Shown here: positions 7,195 to 17,105 of the stretch, piece after piece
Layout of the letters: each line of letters opens with the position of its first letter
Position numbering within the stretch: the first letter of the stretch is position 1
Assembly (NCBI GenBank): GCA_028282705.1
Contig: JANQHI010000052.1
Location: 124,001 to 188,000 of the forward strand
Length of the DNA stretch: 64,000 nt
Source of the DNA: Prolixibacteraceae bacterium
GTDB lineage: Bacteria; Bacteroidota; Bacteroidia; Bacteroidales; Prolixibacteraceae
Direction of reading: 5' to 3'
Program-made: the position numbers and the translations under genes
The notes under the pieces: generated by a model
Told to the model about the DNA's origin: nothing
The model's input: the letters and a program-made list of their open reading frames with translations, nothing else
Databases searched by the model: none

Positions 7195-9969
7195 CTAATG
7201 TGCATCTAACCAGTTGCTTGCTGCATTCATTTCAACAGTTAATGAAACACCTATATTTACTGCATTTTCCATTTCATCTTTTACTATTTGTTTCACAGTT
7301 TCCAGTTCAGGCTTAAATACATCAAAGTTTAATTCATCATGAACCTGTAAGATCATTTTTGATTTCAGGTTGTTTTCATTGAATTTTTGATAAATGTTGA
7401 TCATAGCTATCTTAATGACATCAGCTGCTGAACCTTGTATGGGCGCATTGATGGCATTCCTTTCGGCCACTCCCCTCACCACTGCATTGGCAGAATTGAT
7501 GTCTTTAAGGTAACGTTTGCGCCCCATGATTGTTTTCACATACCCTTTGTTCCTTGCATCTTCAATTGACTGGTTCATAAAGGATCTCACATTGGGAAAA
7601 CTTTCAAAATAGCCATCAATTAATTCTTTTGCTTCTGTCCTTGGTATGTTCAGCCTTTGTGCCAGACCAAATGCTGATATGCCATAAATGATCCCAAAGT
7701 TGGCTGTTTTGGCTTTGCGCCTCATGTCAGCTTCCACTTCTTCAGGTTTTAGCCCATAAATCCGCGCAGCAGTGATAGAATGAATATCCTGCCCTTCACT
7801 GAATGCTTTAACCATTTCTTCATCTTTACTTAAAGCAGCTATGATCCTTAATTCAATCTGTGAATAGTCAGCAGAAAGGAAAATATAATCCCCCTGGCTG
7901 GGCATAAAAGCCTTCCTTATTTCGCGTCCTTCAGCATCCCTGATTGGAATGTTTTGTAAGTTAGGGTTATTGGAACTTAGCCTTCCTGTTGCTGCAACTG
8001 CCTGGTTATATGAAGTATGTATTTTCCCTGTTTCTTTATTGATAAGGCTTGGCAATACCTCAACATACGTGTTCAACAGCTTCTTCAGCCCACGAAAAGT
8101 TAACACCTTGTTGATGATGGGATGCCTGTCCTGCAAACGAATCAAAACATCTTCACTGGTTGAATATTGCTTGGTTTTTGTTTTTTTTGCTTTTGCATCA
8201 ATCTGGAGTTTTTCAAATAAAATAACCCCAAGCTGCCTGGGTGAAGAAACATTAAACTCCTCTCCTGCCAGGCCAATTATTTCTTTCTCAAGTGTAATAA
8301 TCTGTTCCCTCAGCTTTTCTGCATAATCTTTTAATTCCTGGATATTTAACTGCACTCCTGCTTTTTCCATATGAACTAACACTGGCACCAGGGGCATTTC
8401 CATCTGTTCAAACAGATTCTTTACTTCCCTTTTTTCAAGTTCAGGTTCCAGTACTTCTTTTAGCTGGTAGGTAAGGTCGGCATCTTCACAAGCATATACC
8501 TTCAATTTTTCAGGGTCAACCTGGAACATATTTAATTGGTTTTTCCCTTTTTTGCCAATGAGGTCTTCTGTGGGTATTTTTTTATAGTTCAGGTAGTTTT
8601 CACATAACAAATCCAGGTTGTGTTTCATATCAGGCTGGATCAGGTAGTGGGCAAGCATGGTATCAAACAGCTTGCCTTTTACTTCTACCCCATAGTTACT
8701 AAGCATTAAAATATCATACTTAATATTCTGCCCAATCTTCACTATGTTTTCATCACCAAATACTTCAGCAAACTCATTAACAATTTTTGCAGCTTCTTCC
8801 CTGCCTTTAGGTAATGTTACACAAAAGGCTTCATTTCCCCTGAAAGCAAATGACATGCATACCATTTCAGCAGAATGGGTGTCAAGCCCAGTTGTTTCTG
8901 TATCAAAGCAAAATTCTTTTTGCACTGAAAGTTCAGCCCTCAAACTTGTCCTTTTCATCTCATCATCAATCAGGTAATATGTGTGAGAAGTGGTTTCAAT
9001 GGTCTGAAAATCAGAAGGAGTGTTTTCTTTTGGTTCTTCTACCTGAGTACCAAAAAGTAACCCTTGTTCTGCTTTCTCAACTGGAGCACCAAGGTCAAGT
9101 TTCTGTGCCAATGTCCTAAATTCCAGCTCTTTGAATAACCCTTTTAATACTTCCTTGTTAGGCTCATCAAGCTTAAGCTTTTTTGGTTCAAAATCATAAG
9201 GGACATCCTGGATAATTACAGCCAGTTTTCGTGAAAGCCTGACTTGCTCTTCAAAATTTTCAAGGTTTTCTTTTTGCTTCCCTTTTAATTCTGAAATATG
9301 ATCATACAACCCATCAATGCTCCCATAAGTGGCTATCAACTTCTGTGCTGTTTTAGGCCCAATACCAGGGCAGCCTGGGATGTTGTCAGCACTATCACCC
9401 ATTAGCCCCAATATATCAATTACCTGCCCAGGGCTTTGTATGCCAAAGTTTTCCTGAACCTCTTTAACACCCCAAGGCTCAGCATCATTCCCCGCTTTTG
9501 CAGGTTTATACATGATAATGTTTTCTGTAACAAGCTGGGCATAATCTTTATCAGGAGTCATCATATAAGTTGTAAACCCTTCTTTTTCAGCCTTTTTTGC
9601 CAAGGTTCCAATTACATCATCTGCTTCAAACCCTTCTTTTTCAATAATTGGGATATTAAATGCTTTTATTATTTCCTTAATGTATGGGATTGATTTCCTG
9701 AGGTCTTCAGGCATTTCTTCCCTGTTTGCTTTATATTCTTTATAAATCTCATGCCTGAATGTTGGTGCCGAAACATCAAAAACTACCCCAATAAACTCTG
9801 GTTTTTCATTTTCCAGAAGTTGTATGAGGGTATTTGTAAACCCCAGCATTGCCGAAGTGTTCAAGCCCTTTGAATTGAACCTGGGGTTACGAATAAAAGC
9901 AAAATAACTACGATAAATCAATGCAAATGCATCAAGCAGGAATAACTTTTTTGGATTATTTTCGGGCAT
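7195..9969 (-). CDS. polA: DNA polymerase I
   Basis: This 924-residue three-domain repair and Okazaki-fragment polymerase has a 5'-3' flap nuclease at residues 1 to about 290 (LLDAFALIYRSYFAF, EADDVIGTLA, GDSADNIPGCPGIGPKTA). The 3'-5' proofreading domain keeps its acidic residues (CFDTETTGLD and later YACEDADLTYQL). The polymerase has motif A SADYSQIELRI, motif B RRKAKTANFGIIYG and motif C QVHDELNFD. All catalytic motifs look intact. It starts 9 bp after queD in the same direction. Confidence 0.97.
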   Translation of the reverse strand: MPENNPKKLFLLDAFALIYRSYFAFIRNPRFNSKGLNTSAMLGFTNTLIQLLENEKPEFIGVVFDVSAPTFRHEIYKEYKANREEMPEDLRKSIPYIKEIIKAFNIPIIEKEGFEADDVIGTLAKKAEKEGFTTYMMTPDKDYAQLVTENIIMYKPAKAGNDAEPWGVKEVQENFGIQSPGQVIDILGLMGDSADNIPGCPGIGPKTAQKLIATYGSIDGLYDHISELKGKQKENLENFEEQVRLSRKLAVIIQDVPYDFEPKKLKLDEPNKEVLKGLFKELEFRTLAQKLDLGAPVEKAEQGLLFGTQVEEPKENTPSDFQTIETTSHTYYLIDDEMKRTSLRAELSVQKEFCFDTETTGLDTHSAEMVCMSFAFRGNEAFCVTLPKGREEAAKIVNEFAEVFGDENIVKIGQNIKYDILMLSNYGVEVKGKLFDTMLAHYLIQPDMKHNLDLLCENYLNYKKIPTEDLIGKKGKNQLNMFQVDPEKLKVYACEDADLTYQLKEVLEPELEKREVKNLFEQMEMPLVPVLVHMEKAGVQLNIQELKDYAEKLREQIITLEKEIIGLAGEEFNVSSPRQLGVILFEKLQIDAKAKKTKTKQYSTSEDVLIRLQDRHPIINKVLTFRGLKKLLNTYVEVLPSLINKETGKIHTSYNQAVAATGRLSSNNPNLQNIPIRDAEGREIRKAFMPSQGDYIFLSADYSQIELRIIAALSKDEEMVKAFSEGQDIHSITAARIYGLKPEEVEADMRRKAKTANFGIIYGISAFGLAQRLNIPRTEAKELIDGYFESFPNVRSFMNQSIEDARNKGYVKTIMGRKRYLKDINSANAVVRGVAERNAINAPIQGSAADVIKIAMINIYQKFNENNLKSKMILQVHDELNFDVFKPELETVKQIVKDEMENAVNIGVSLTVEMNAASNWLDAH

Positions 9970-9978
9970 AACAGCAAT

Positions 9979-10428
9979 TTATTCATTATCAGAAGCTACC
10001 CATTCTGCATAAGAGGTAACTGTTTCATATAAACGCACCTTATAAAGTGAAACATTTATGGGCAAATGTTGTTGAAGGATTTCAGCAATATAAGCTACAA
10101 TATTTTCTGTGGTTGGCTGGAAATCAACTACAATCAGCCTTTCTGTATTTTTTTTAAACAGTTTCACCTGTTCCTGAGAAGAAGCTGAATTGACCATAAG
10201 GGAATGGTCAAAACGGGCTACTATGCGTTTTTTTACAATGTTTTTCAGTTCGCTGAAATCAAGTACCATCCCATCCTTGGGGTGTTGTGCCTGTTGAAGA
10301 GCCTGCCCCATTACTGTAATTTCAAGGTTGTATGAATGCCCATGTATATTTTTACATAATCCATCATACCCATATAAAGCATGAGCCATTTCAAAATGGA
10401 ACCTTTTTGCTACCCTTATAATTGCCAT
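9979..10428 (-). CDS. queD: 6-carboxytetrahydropterin synthase
   Basis: This 149-residue member of the 6-pyruvoyl-tetrahydropterin synthase family should convert dihydroneopterin triphosphate to 6-carboxytetrahydropterin for queuosine. The zinc ligands are His16 (FEMAHAL), His29 and His31 (NIHGHSYNLE); Cys25 is the likely catalytic residue. VLDFSELKNIV and FDHSLMVN are also conserved. No other queuosine gene is adjacent, so a related pterin role is possible. It lies directly upstream of polA, probably in one operon. Confidence 0.88.
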   Translation of the reverse strand: MAIIRVAKRFHFEMAHALYGYDGLCKNIHGHSYNLEITVMGQALQQAQHPKDGMVLDFSELKNIVKKRIVARFDHSLMVNSASSQEQVKLFKKNTERLIVVDFQPTTENIVAYIAEILQQHLPINVSLYKVRLYETVTSYAEWVASDNE

Positions 10429-10557
10429 TTTTCTTTCCCCATTTTTAATTAAAATGTGAAATTACTGAAATTTGGTAAAGTTGGGTTATTGTTAAGTAAC
10501 TTTTTCCTTCTTACAAAAAGCTTTCATTTATTTTATTGCTTATGAGGTTTTAATGTC

Positions 10558-10593
10558 AAAAAAAGGGGCTTGCCCATATTGGAAACAAACCCC
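10558..10593 (-). terminator. Rho-independent terminator of the DUF4252 gene
   Basis: On the minus strand GGGGTTTG (10586-10593) pairs with CAAGCCCC (10565-10572), 8 bp including one G-U pair, followed by seven Us (complement of 10558-10564). It lies 27 bp downstream of the DUF4252 stop. Confidence 0.8.
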
Positions 10594-10619
10594 TTCTAAC
10601 CTATTTGAATGTTATGCTA

Positions 10620-11132
10620 TTACTCTTGTCCTGAAAATCCTTTGCCCATTTCTTTAAAGCCATCCATGTCTTTGACTTTAAAATCTCCATAAAATGAAAC
10701 TACAAAATGCAGCCCATCATTGTTGTCATTAGAAATAAACAGGTGGCATTCTTTATAGTTTTTCTTTTTCCCCAGTAGCCAAATCTCTGCATTGTCTGTT
10801 TCACCATCTGTTTCTTCATATTTCTTATAGGATGGTTTTGGAAGGAAACCTGCTGCTTTTTCAAGGAAATCTGAACCTGTAAGGTTTCCTTTTTGGGGGT
10901 TATATGACATAAACCTGACCTGATTTAAATCACCTATAACTTTACGTTCACCTGTTTCATCATCACCAATGTCAAGGTTTACTGCATCCAGCATATTTTT
11001 TGAAAATGAAAAATTTGTAATCCCATCCCTATCAGCAAATACATCATAGATTTTATATGATTTACTTTGCCCTGATGCAATGGCTGGAAGTAAAACTATT
11101 GCTGAAATTAATAATATAATATACTTATTCAT
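10620..11132 (-). CDS. DUF4252 family secreted protein
   Basis: This 170-residue protein has a signal peptide (residues 1 to about 21, hydrophobic stretch IILLISAIVLLPAIASGQ, likely cleaved after ASG). The mature part contains DGITNFSFSKNMLDAV and LNQVRFMSYNP and is acidic; this pattern matches DUF4252 proteins of Bacteroidota, which have no known function. No lipobox cysteine is present. It lies 35 bp after the PspC-domain gene stop and may be part of the padR-pspC operon, ending at a clear terminator. Confidence 0.7.
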   Translation of the reverse strand: MNKYIILLISAIVLLPAIASGQSKSYKIYDVFADRDGITNFSFSKNMLDAVNLDIGDDETGERKVIGDLNQVRFMSYNPQKGNLTGSDFLEKAAGFLPKPSYKKYEETDGETDNAEIWLLGKKKNYKECHLFISNDNNDGLHFVVSFYGDFKVKDMDGFKEMGKGFSGQE

Positions 11133-11167
11133 CTGTTTAAAATTTATGCTTATTCCATGGTATGATT

Positions 11168-12739
11168 TTATTCTTCAATTTCTTTCATGGTTAACCCATT
11201 GGGTTTCATTGTCCAGAATTTACCTACCATATCTGCATCCCAGGTATTTGAAACATTTTCAATATCATATATAATCCTGATCAATTCTTCACCAAGGTAA
11301 ATGGTTTTCCCTTCAGGTACTTTCACAGTAATTTTTACTTCCTGGTCCCTCCATTTGCCATCTTCATCAATCCTGAAATAAGGATCAAAAAGTAATGTAG
11401 AATCTTGTTGGTTAAAAGTATAGGTTATTTCTTCTATGTTTTCTTTGGCATCCGATTGGCTGCTTCCCCTTGAACTTTTCCTGACAACTACAACAAACCT
11501 TTCGCCGCTTGCATCTTCAACATCAAGCTTAGGTTTTCCTAGTAGTACTTCTTCACCATCAGATACTACTACCTTAAACCTATCCATTTCAAAATCAAGT
11601 TCACTGTAATTTTCCCACCTGTCTTCGGCTAATTCAAGGTATAGGGTTTGGCAATCATTGCATTCAATTGTTTCACTGCTGGCCAGTGATGTTTTGTCTT
11701 TGAAATTACCTACCTGGCTTGCTGAAACAACAACTATTGCAACCAAGGCTATTAGCCATAATCCTACCATACTTAATGCAATGGCAGCATTGTTTGATTT
11801 ATACCTGAATACCAGCTTAGTGCCTATAAATAACATGGCCAATAATGGTATCCCCACTAATAAGCCTGCTGATATCATACCAATAGTTGCCGAACCTGGT
11901 GTTATAAAATGGTTGAGGAATCCTGGCATATGCAGTTCTGGAGTCCAGATCATAGGGACATTAGCTACAATTGAATGCCCGACAATCATGGTTGAAATCA
12001 TTCCGAGCAATCCAAAGAATCCTGACAGGATAAGTATTACACCAATTATCACTACAAATACTTTCAGTGCCACTTTAAGGATAGAATAAACAATATCACC
12101 AAATTCTGACATTTTTTCCTGCCCTTTGTTGTATGTTTTTGACTCTTTGAATTTTTTAACACTTTCTTTTACTTCCTTTACTTCTTCTTTTATTGAGCTT
12201 TCAATATTTGAGACTGTAACTTCCTTTCCCCTCATTTCAAGGCGCTGGGCTGTAGTCCTTGCTTTTGGTACTGCTATCCAAAGTACTAAGTAAGCCAACA
12301 ATCCTATCCCATTCAAAAGGAATAAAACAACCATTATTATCCTGAGTATTACTGGATCCATATTGAAATAGGCTCCCAGCCCACCACAAACACCTCCTAA
12401 AACCCTATGGTCTGGGTCACGGTAAAGACGCCTTTTGCGTTTAGATTTTCCAGGTGCAACTTCTTCTTCTCCTTCTTCTTCCAGGAAGTCTTCAGGTGTA
12501 CCCATGGTTTCAATAATTTCCTCTACCCATTCTAAGGTCACCACCTTTTTATCATCACTGGATTTTTCATTGAATAATTCTGCAATTCGTGCTTCAATGT
12601 CAGTGATGATTTCCCTGCCCTCTTCAGTATTTCCAAAATGTTGCTTTAGTTTCAAAAGGTATCCCTGGAGTTTTTCATAGGCATCATCTTCAATGTGGAA
12701 AACTGTGCCGCTTATATTTATTGTGAATGTCTTTTTCAT
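11168..12739 (-). CDS. PspC domain-containing membrane protein
   Basis: A 523-residue protein. Residues 1 to about 90 are a soluble acidic region; residues about 95-170 are a PspC domain (RRLYRDPDHRVLGGVCGGLG, then a hydrophobic helix ending LVLWIAVPKA). A charged linker is followed by four or so hydrophobic segments (about 215-360) and a C-terminal soluble domain of about 160 residues, probably extracytoplasmic. PspC homologues sense envelope stress. The PadR regulator gene upstream in the same direction is the usual Bacteroidota partner. Function beyond envelope sensing is not known. Confidence 0.85.
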   Translation of the reverse strand: MKKTFTINISGTVFHIEDDAYEKLQGYLLKLKQHFGNTEEGREIITDIEARIAELFNEKSSDDKKVVTLEWVEEIIETMGTPEDFLEEEGEEEVAPGKSKRKRRLYRDPDHRVLGGVCGGLGAYFNMDPVILRIIMVVLFLLNGIGLLAYLVLWIAVPKARTTAQRLEMRGKEVTVSNIESSIKEEVKEVKESVKKFKESKTYNKGQEKMSEFGDIVYSILKVALKVFVVIIGVILILSGFFGLLGMISTMIVGHSIVANVPMIWTPELHMPGFLNHFITPGSATIGMISAGLLVGIPLLAMLFIGTKLVFRYKSNNAAIALSMVGLWLIALVAIVVVSASQVGNFKDKTSLASSETIECNDCQTLYLELAEDRWENYSELDFEMDRFKVVVSDGEEVLLGKPKLDVEDASGERFVVVVRKSSRGSSQSDAKENIEEITYTFNQQDSTLLFDPYFRIDEDGKWRDQEVKITVKVPEGKTIYLGEELIRIIYDIENVSNTWDADMVGKFWTMKPNGLTMKEIEE

Positions 12740-12899
12740 CTTATTAAAATTGTTTATTCGTTATGGTATAAGATGGAACTCGCATAATTTTAATAATTGT
12801 CATTTGTATCAAAAATTTTGTCATGCTCGTTTCATTTTTGTGTTCTTGAATAATTATTTCTGAATTTCAAAATAATGTACTGAATTATACTAAACTGAG

Positions 12900-13232
12900 T
12901 TACGATTTGTGGGCTTTAATCTTGCCTACCGCATCAGTTAGTTCTTTCCATGATACCTCCAATTCGCCAAGGAAGCTTTTGCCTTCCTCTGTTAACTCAT
13001 AATATTTTCGAGGAGGTCCTTGTGTTGACTCTTCCCATTTATATGCAAGAAGCCCAGCATTTTTTAAACGGGTAAGTAATGGATAAAGGGTTCCTTCAAC
13101 CACGATCATCTTGGCCTCTTTCAGTTCTTGTATGATATCACTGGCATATAAGGGCTTACCATCCAGTACCAACAGGATGCAATATTCGAGGACCCCTTTC
13201 CTCATTTGTGCTTTTGTATTTTCAAGTTTCAT
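12900..13232 (-). CDS. PadR family transcriptional regulator
   Basis: This 110-residue winged-helix regulator has the PadR signature: LEYCILLVLDGKPLYASDII, EGTLYPLLTRLKNAGLL and GPPRKYYELTEEGKSFL. It is the short (PadR-s2) form without the C-terminal dimer extension. It probably represses its own operon with the downstream pspC-type gene, as is common in this phylum. The 160-bp gap to that gene is AT-rich and could contain a second promoter or operator. Confidence 0.92.
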   Translation of the reverse strand: MKLENTKAQMRKGVLEYCILLVLDGKPLYASDIIQELKEAKMIVVEGTLYPLLTRLKNAGLLAYKWEESTQGPPRKYYELTEEGKSFLGELEVSWKELTDAVGKIKAHKS

Positions 13233-13321
13233 TTCTAATTTCCCTTTCTATTGTAATACGCCCATTTGTTTCCTGATCTCAAAGTAATAAAACATAATCT
13301 TTATTTTATACAGATCATACT

Positions 13322-13795
13322 TTAAATATTCCAATGATTTTCATCTGTCATCCAACCCTCAAGGTTTAAAGGTTTTTCTTCTTGAAGATTATTGAAATAG
13401 CCATCATCCAACATCCACTGTTCTAACTCAACTGGCGATTCTTCTGTAATTGTTTCCTGGCGAAAGCTTAATTCAAAAAATAAATCATCCAACATCCAGT
13501 TCTCTAGTTCAAGGCTACCTTCATAAACTTCTTCAAAGAAATAGCTTTGTGAATTTGATCCTGAATAGATGCCTTTTTCTGTACTTTTTGTTTCATAAAC
13601 AATGGCTTCAGCTGGTTGGTCAGCTAAAACCATTGCAATTTCACTGATACCATTGTTTGTTAATAGTTGTTTCCAAAAACCTTGTGCTGCAACTGTAAAA
13701 CTAATTAGTACAAAACTTACAATCACTGCTGCAGTACGCAAGGCTGCTTTCTGTAAATTCCTTCTCCTTAGAGATTTGTTTAAATTTGTTTTCAT
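13322..13795 (-). CDS. small exported protein with WMLDD repeats
   Basis: With the start at ATG 13795 this gives 157 residues: a basic N-terminus, one hydrophobic segment (TAAVIVSFVLISFTVAAQG) that can be a signal peptide or anchor, then an acidic tail. The tail holds three imperfect copies of [L/V]xLExWMxDxxxF: LELENWMLDDLFFELSF, VELEQWMLDDGYFN and LNLEGWMTDENHW, about 24-28 residues apart, the last at the C-terminus. I do not recognise a named family. A longer frame extends upstream to 13978, but its extra residues look non-coding. Confidence 0.6.
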   Translation of the reverse strand: MKTNLNKSLRRRNLQKAALRTAAVIVSFVLISFTVAAQGFWKQLLTNNGISEIAMVLADQPAEAIVYETKSTEKGIYSGSNSQSYFFEEVYEGSLELENWMLDDLFFELSFRQETITEESPVELEQWMLDDGYFNNLQEEKPLNLEGWMTDENHWNI

Positions 13796-14469
13796 GGCTT
13801 TGTTTTTATTGTTTTCTGTTTTCAATTTTTTTTGCTTTAATGACGTTTCTAAATTTCCTGTGTTACATTTAATATAGAACTTTTTTAAAAAAATTACCTT
13901 TTTTTGCATTGTTGTTTGCATTACAAATATATAAACATTTAATGGTACCATGCAACACATAGTACTAAAATTTTTCACAATATTTTTTATTTTTGTTTTT
14001 TAGTTGCTTATTATCAGCTTGTTATATAGAAATATTTTTTTGAAAAATAATTCTAACAATACTGTAAATTATTTCTTCTATTTAACAATATATTGCAATT
14101 TAAGCTTCTTATATATCCATGCAAGGCAAAATATTGAACTACATTTTTTTAAAACTTAGATAAGATTGCCTTAATGCATTTTACACACAATTAGTATTTT
14201 ATTAACCCCAATATAACTTGACGCATTAAAGAACCCTTTAACTTGCATTGGTATTTAAATTCAAAAAACAAAGTAGAAAACATACGCAATCTTCAATATC
14301 CTTAGCATGGAAAAGTATTATAGAAAAATCGTTCAAATTGTTAACAAAGCTGTTAATCTTTGTTAATAAGATTTTACAAAATTGTATTTCAAATCACATT
14401 AAAACACAAATAAAAACTCTAATTTAATTTGCAGAAAAGGCATTATTTTTTATCTAAACATTTTATTCT
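13796..14469. other. long AT-rich divergent intergenic region
   Basis: About 670 bp lie between the WMLDD-repeat gene and the TonB receptor gene. I see no convincing ORF or RNA gene. The region is very AT-rich with T and A runs and must hold the promoters of both divergent genes; TTAATTTG near 14424-14431 is one mismatch from TAnnTTTG and is the best candidate for the receptor. Confidence 0.4.
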
Positions 14470-17085
14470 ATGAAAAACTTTATTTTCTCTGCTATTATGG
14501 TAGCTGGATTCGGATTCCTATCCCTTACGGGTTTCTCACAGGGGACAATTAAGGGAAAAATTGTCGAAGCTGGATCAAACGAAGCATTAATTGGTGCATC
14601 TATTGTTGTTGATGGTACAACAATTGGGACAGTTACTGATTTTAATGGGGATTTTTCCCTGTCGGTACAAGCTGGCGAAAAACAAATTATTGTATCCTAT
14701 ATAGGTTACATATCCCAAACTCTAACTGTAAATGTACAAAATGGTCAAACAACTGACTTAGGTACAATCGAAATTGAGTCTGATGCTGTTGGTCTTGATG
14801 AAGTGTTGGTTTTTGCATCTGTTGCAATTCAAAGAAAAACTCCTGTTGCAATTTCAACCATTGATGCATTAACTATTACTGAAAAACTTGGTACACAAGA
14901 GTTTCCTGAAGTATTGCAAACAACCCCAGGAGTATATGCCACCAAGCAAGGTGGTGGATATGGTGACGGTCGTATAAATCTTCGAGGTTTTGATTCACCT
15001 AATGTTGCTGTGATGATCAATGGTATCCCTGTAAATGATATGGAATGGGGAGGAATTTATTGGTCAAATTGGGCTGGAATGGCAGATGTTACAAGGTCAA
15101 TGCAGGTACAAAGAGGTCTTGGTGCTTCCAAAGTTGCTGTACCTTCTGTTGGTGGATCTATAAACATTGTAACCAAAACCACAGATGCTAAAGAAGGTGG
15201 ATCAGTATATACTGCAATTGGAAATAATGGTTATAAGAAAGTTGCTTTTAATGTCTCCTCTGGTTTAACTGATAATGGCTGGGCTTTTACAATCCTTGGT
15301 TCCAGGACATCAGGAGATGGATACATATTAGGAACTGAATTTGAAGGTTACAGCTATTTTGCAAATATTTCCAAACAAATTAATGACAACCATATTCTTT
15401 CATTAACTGGATTTGGTGCTCCACAATGGCACAATCAAAGAAGTCGCTTTGACAAACAAAAGATTTCTGACTGGCCAACTTATAAGGAAGGTACCAGATT
15501 CAATGCTACTTATGGTTTTGGTGTAAATGGGCAAAGAAAAATGTCTGCCAAGAACTACTATCATAAACCACAAATTTCATTAAACCACTTTTGGACTATT
15601 AATGAAAAATCAAGCCTTTCAACTTCAGCTTATTATTCATTTGGATCAGGTGGTGGAGCCTCTGCAAGGGGAAATGAGCGCTCGAAGCTATATGGTTCTA
15701 GTGATTACAGAACAATTGAAGGTTATTTGGATTATGCTGCAATTATGGAAGAAAATGCGGCAAACCTGGATGGTTCCCAGGCAATTATTGGTAGTTCAAA
15801 TAATGACCATAAATGGTATGGTTTATTATCTACTTATACGACAGAATTGAGTAAAACTTTAGATATCTATAGTGGAATTGATATTAGATATTATATTGGA
15901 GATCACAATAGAACCATTAGAGACCTATTAGGAGGTAAATTTTTTATCGATCCTCAAAGGGCTGACGTAGAATTCCAGTCAGGGAATGAATCCTATATCA
16001 ACGAAAAATTATCTTATGGTGATAAAATTTCAAGAGACTATTTGGGATATGTTTTATGGAATGGGGTTTTCTCCCAAATTGAATATAACAAAGACAAGCT
16101 AAGTGCTTTCTTTTCAGGAGCTCTTTCGAACACCACTTATTGGAGGGAAGATAAAATGTTTGCTGCACCAGGAGAAGAGGTCTCTGATAAAATAAATTTC
16201 TTGGGATGGAGCGCAAAAGGTGGAGCTAATTATAACATGACAAACAGGCATAATGTTTTTACTAATATTGGATACTTTTCGCGCGCTCCATATTTTTCCA
16301 ATGTTTTTTTGGCAAAAGATAACAGTAATGCCATGAATGATGGTGCAGAAAATGAAAAAATATTTTCTGCAGAGCTTGGCTATGGTTATAAGTCAAAAAT
16401 GTTCACCTTCAACTTTAATGCATATAATACTATCTGGAAAGACAAAAGCTTGAGTGGGGCTTTGGATTCACAGGATCCCGATGCAGGAAGGTACAATGCC
16501 TTAGGTGTTAATGCAATCCACAGGGGACTTGAGTTTGAAGGAAACTTGAAAGTAAATAATAAGCTTTCAATTAGAGGAATGCTTTCTATAGGAGACTGGA
16601 AGTGGGATAATGATGTTGAAGCTTATACCTTCAATAGGGATGGTGCTTTAGTTAATTCAAAAGGTGAAATTGTGACCAATCCTGCAGATGCAAATACTAT
16701 TAAATTAGATATTGGAGGTGTACATGTTGGTGATGCAGCACAAACTACTGCTTCCTTAGGATTAAACTACAAATTAATGCAAAATTTAAAGATAGGTGTA
16801 GATTACAGATATTTTGCTAGGTTGTTTGCTGATCCAGGAGATATAGAAGATTTATCTGGAACAGACACATGGCAAGTACCTGATGCTGGTGTGGTTGATA
16901 CTAATATGAGATATTACTTTAAAATTGCCGGATTAGATGCTACTTTAAGTGCCAATGTCCATAATTTGCTTAACAATGAGTATATTACTGATGCAGAAAG
17001 TGGTTCATCAGCTACATGGGAAGATGCTGTAGTTTTCTATGGTTTTGGTAGGACTGGTTCTGTTGCCCTAAAAATTAAATTCTAA
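14470..17085 (+). CDS. TonB-dependent outer-membrane receptor with carboxypeptidase-like N-terminal domain
   Basis: This 871-residue protein has a signal peptide (residues 1 to about 23, ending LTGFSQ). A carboxypeptidase-regulatory-like beta domain follows (about 25-110: GTIKGKIVEAGSNEALIGAS), then the plug (about 120-235: GVYATKQGGGYGDGRINLRG, INGIPVNDMEWGG) and a beta-barrel ending in aromatic KIKF. It should import an unknown ligand using TonB energy. Length is below a typical SusC (about 1000) and closer to siderophore or small-ligand receptors. It is followed 20 bp later by a repeat lipoprotein gene, probably its surface partner. Confidence 0.92.
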   Translation: MKNFIFSAIMVAGFGFLSLTGFSQGTIKGKIVEAGSNEALIGASIVVDGTTIGTVTDFNGDFSLSVQAGEKQIIVSYIGYISQTLTVNVQNGQTTDLGTIEIESDAVGLDEVLVFASVAIQRKTPVAISTIDALTITEKLGTQEFPEVLQTTPGVYATKQGGGYGDGRINLRGFDSPNVAVMINGIPVNDMEWGGIYWSNWAGMADVTRSMQVQRGLGASKVAVPSVGGSINIVTKTTDAKEGGSVYTAIGNNGYKKVAFNVSSGLTDNGWAFTILGSRTSGDGYILGTEFEGYSYFANISKQINDNHILSLTGFGAPQWHNQRSRFDKQKISDWPTYKEGTRFNATYGFGVNGQRKMSAKNYYHKPQISLNHFWTINEKSSLSTSAYYSFGSGGGASARGNERSKLYGSSDYRTIEGYLDYAAIMEENAANLDGSQAIIGSSNNDHKWYGLLSTYTTELSKTLDIYSGIDIRYYIGDHNRTIRDLLGGKFFIDPQRADVEFQSGNESYINEKLSYGDKISRDYLGYVLWNGVFSQIEYNKDKLSAFFSGALSNTTYWREDKMFAAPGEEVSDKINFLGWSAKGGANYNMTNRHNVFTNIGYFSRAPYFSNVFLAKDNSNAMNDGAENEKIFSAELGYGYKSKMFTFNFNAYNTIWKDKSLSGALDSQDPDAGRYNALGVNAIHRGLEFEGNLKVNNKLSIRGMLSIGDWKWDNDVEAYTFNRDGALVNSKGEIVTNPADANTIKLDIGGVHVGDAAQTTASLGLNYKLMQNLKIGVDYRYFARLFADPGDIEDLSGTDTWQVPDAGVVDTNMRYYFKIAGLDATLSANVHNLLNNEYITDAESGSSATWEDAVVFYGFGRTGSVALKIKF

Positions 17086-17105
17086 TTCTTAAAGAAAAAT
17101 TTATC

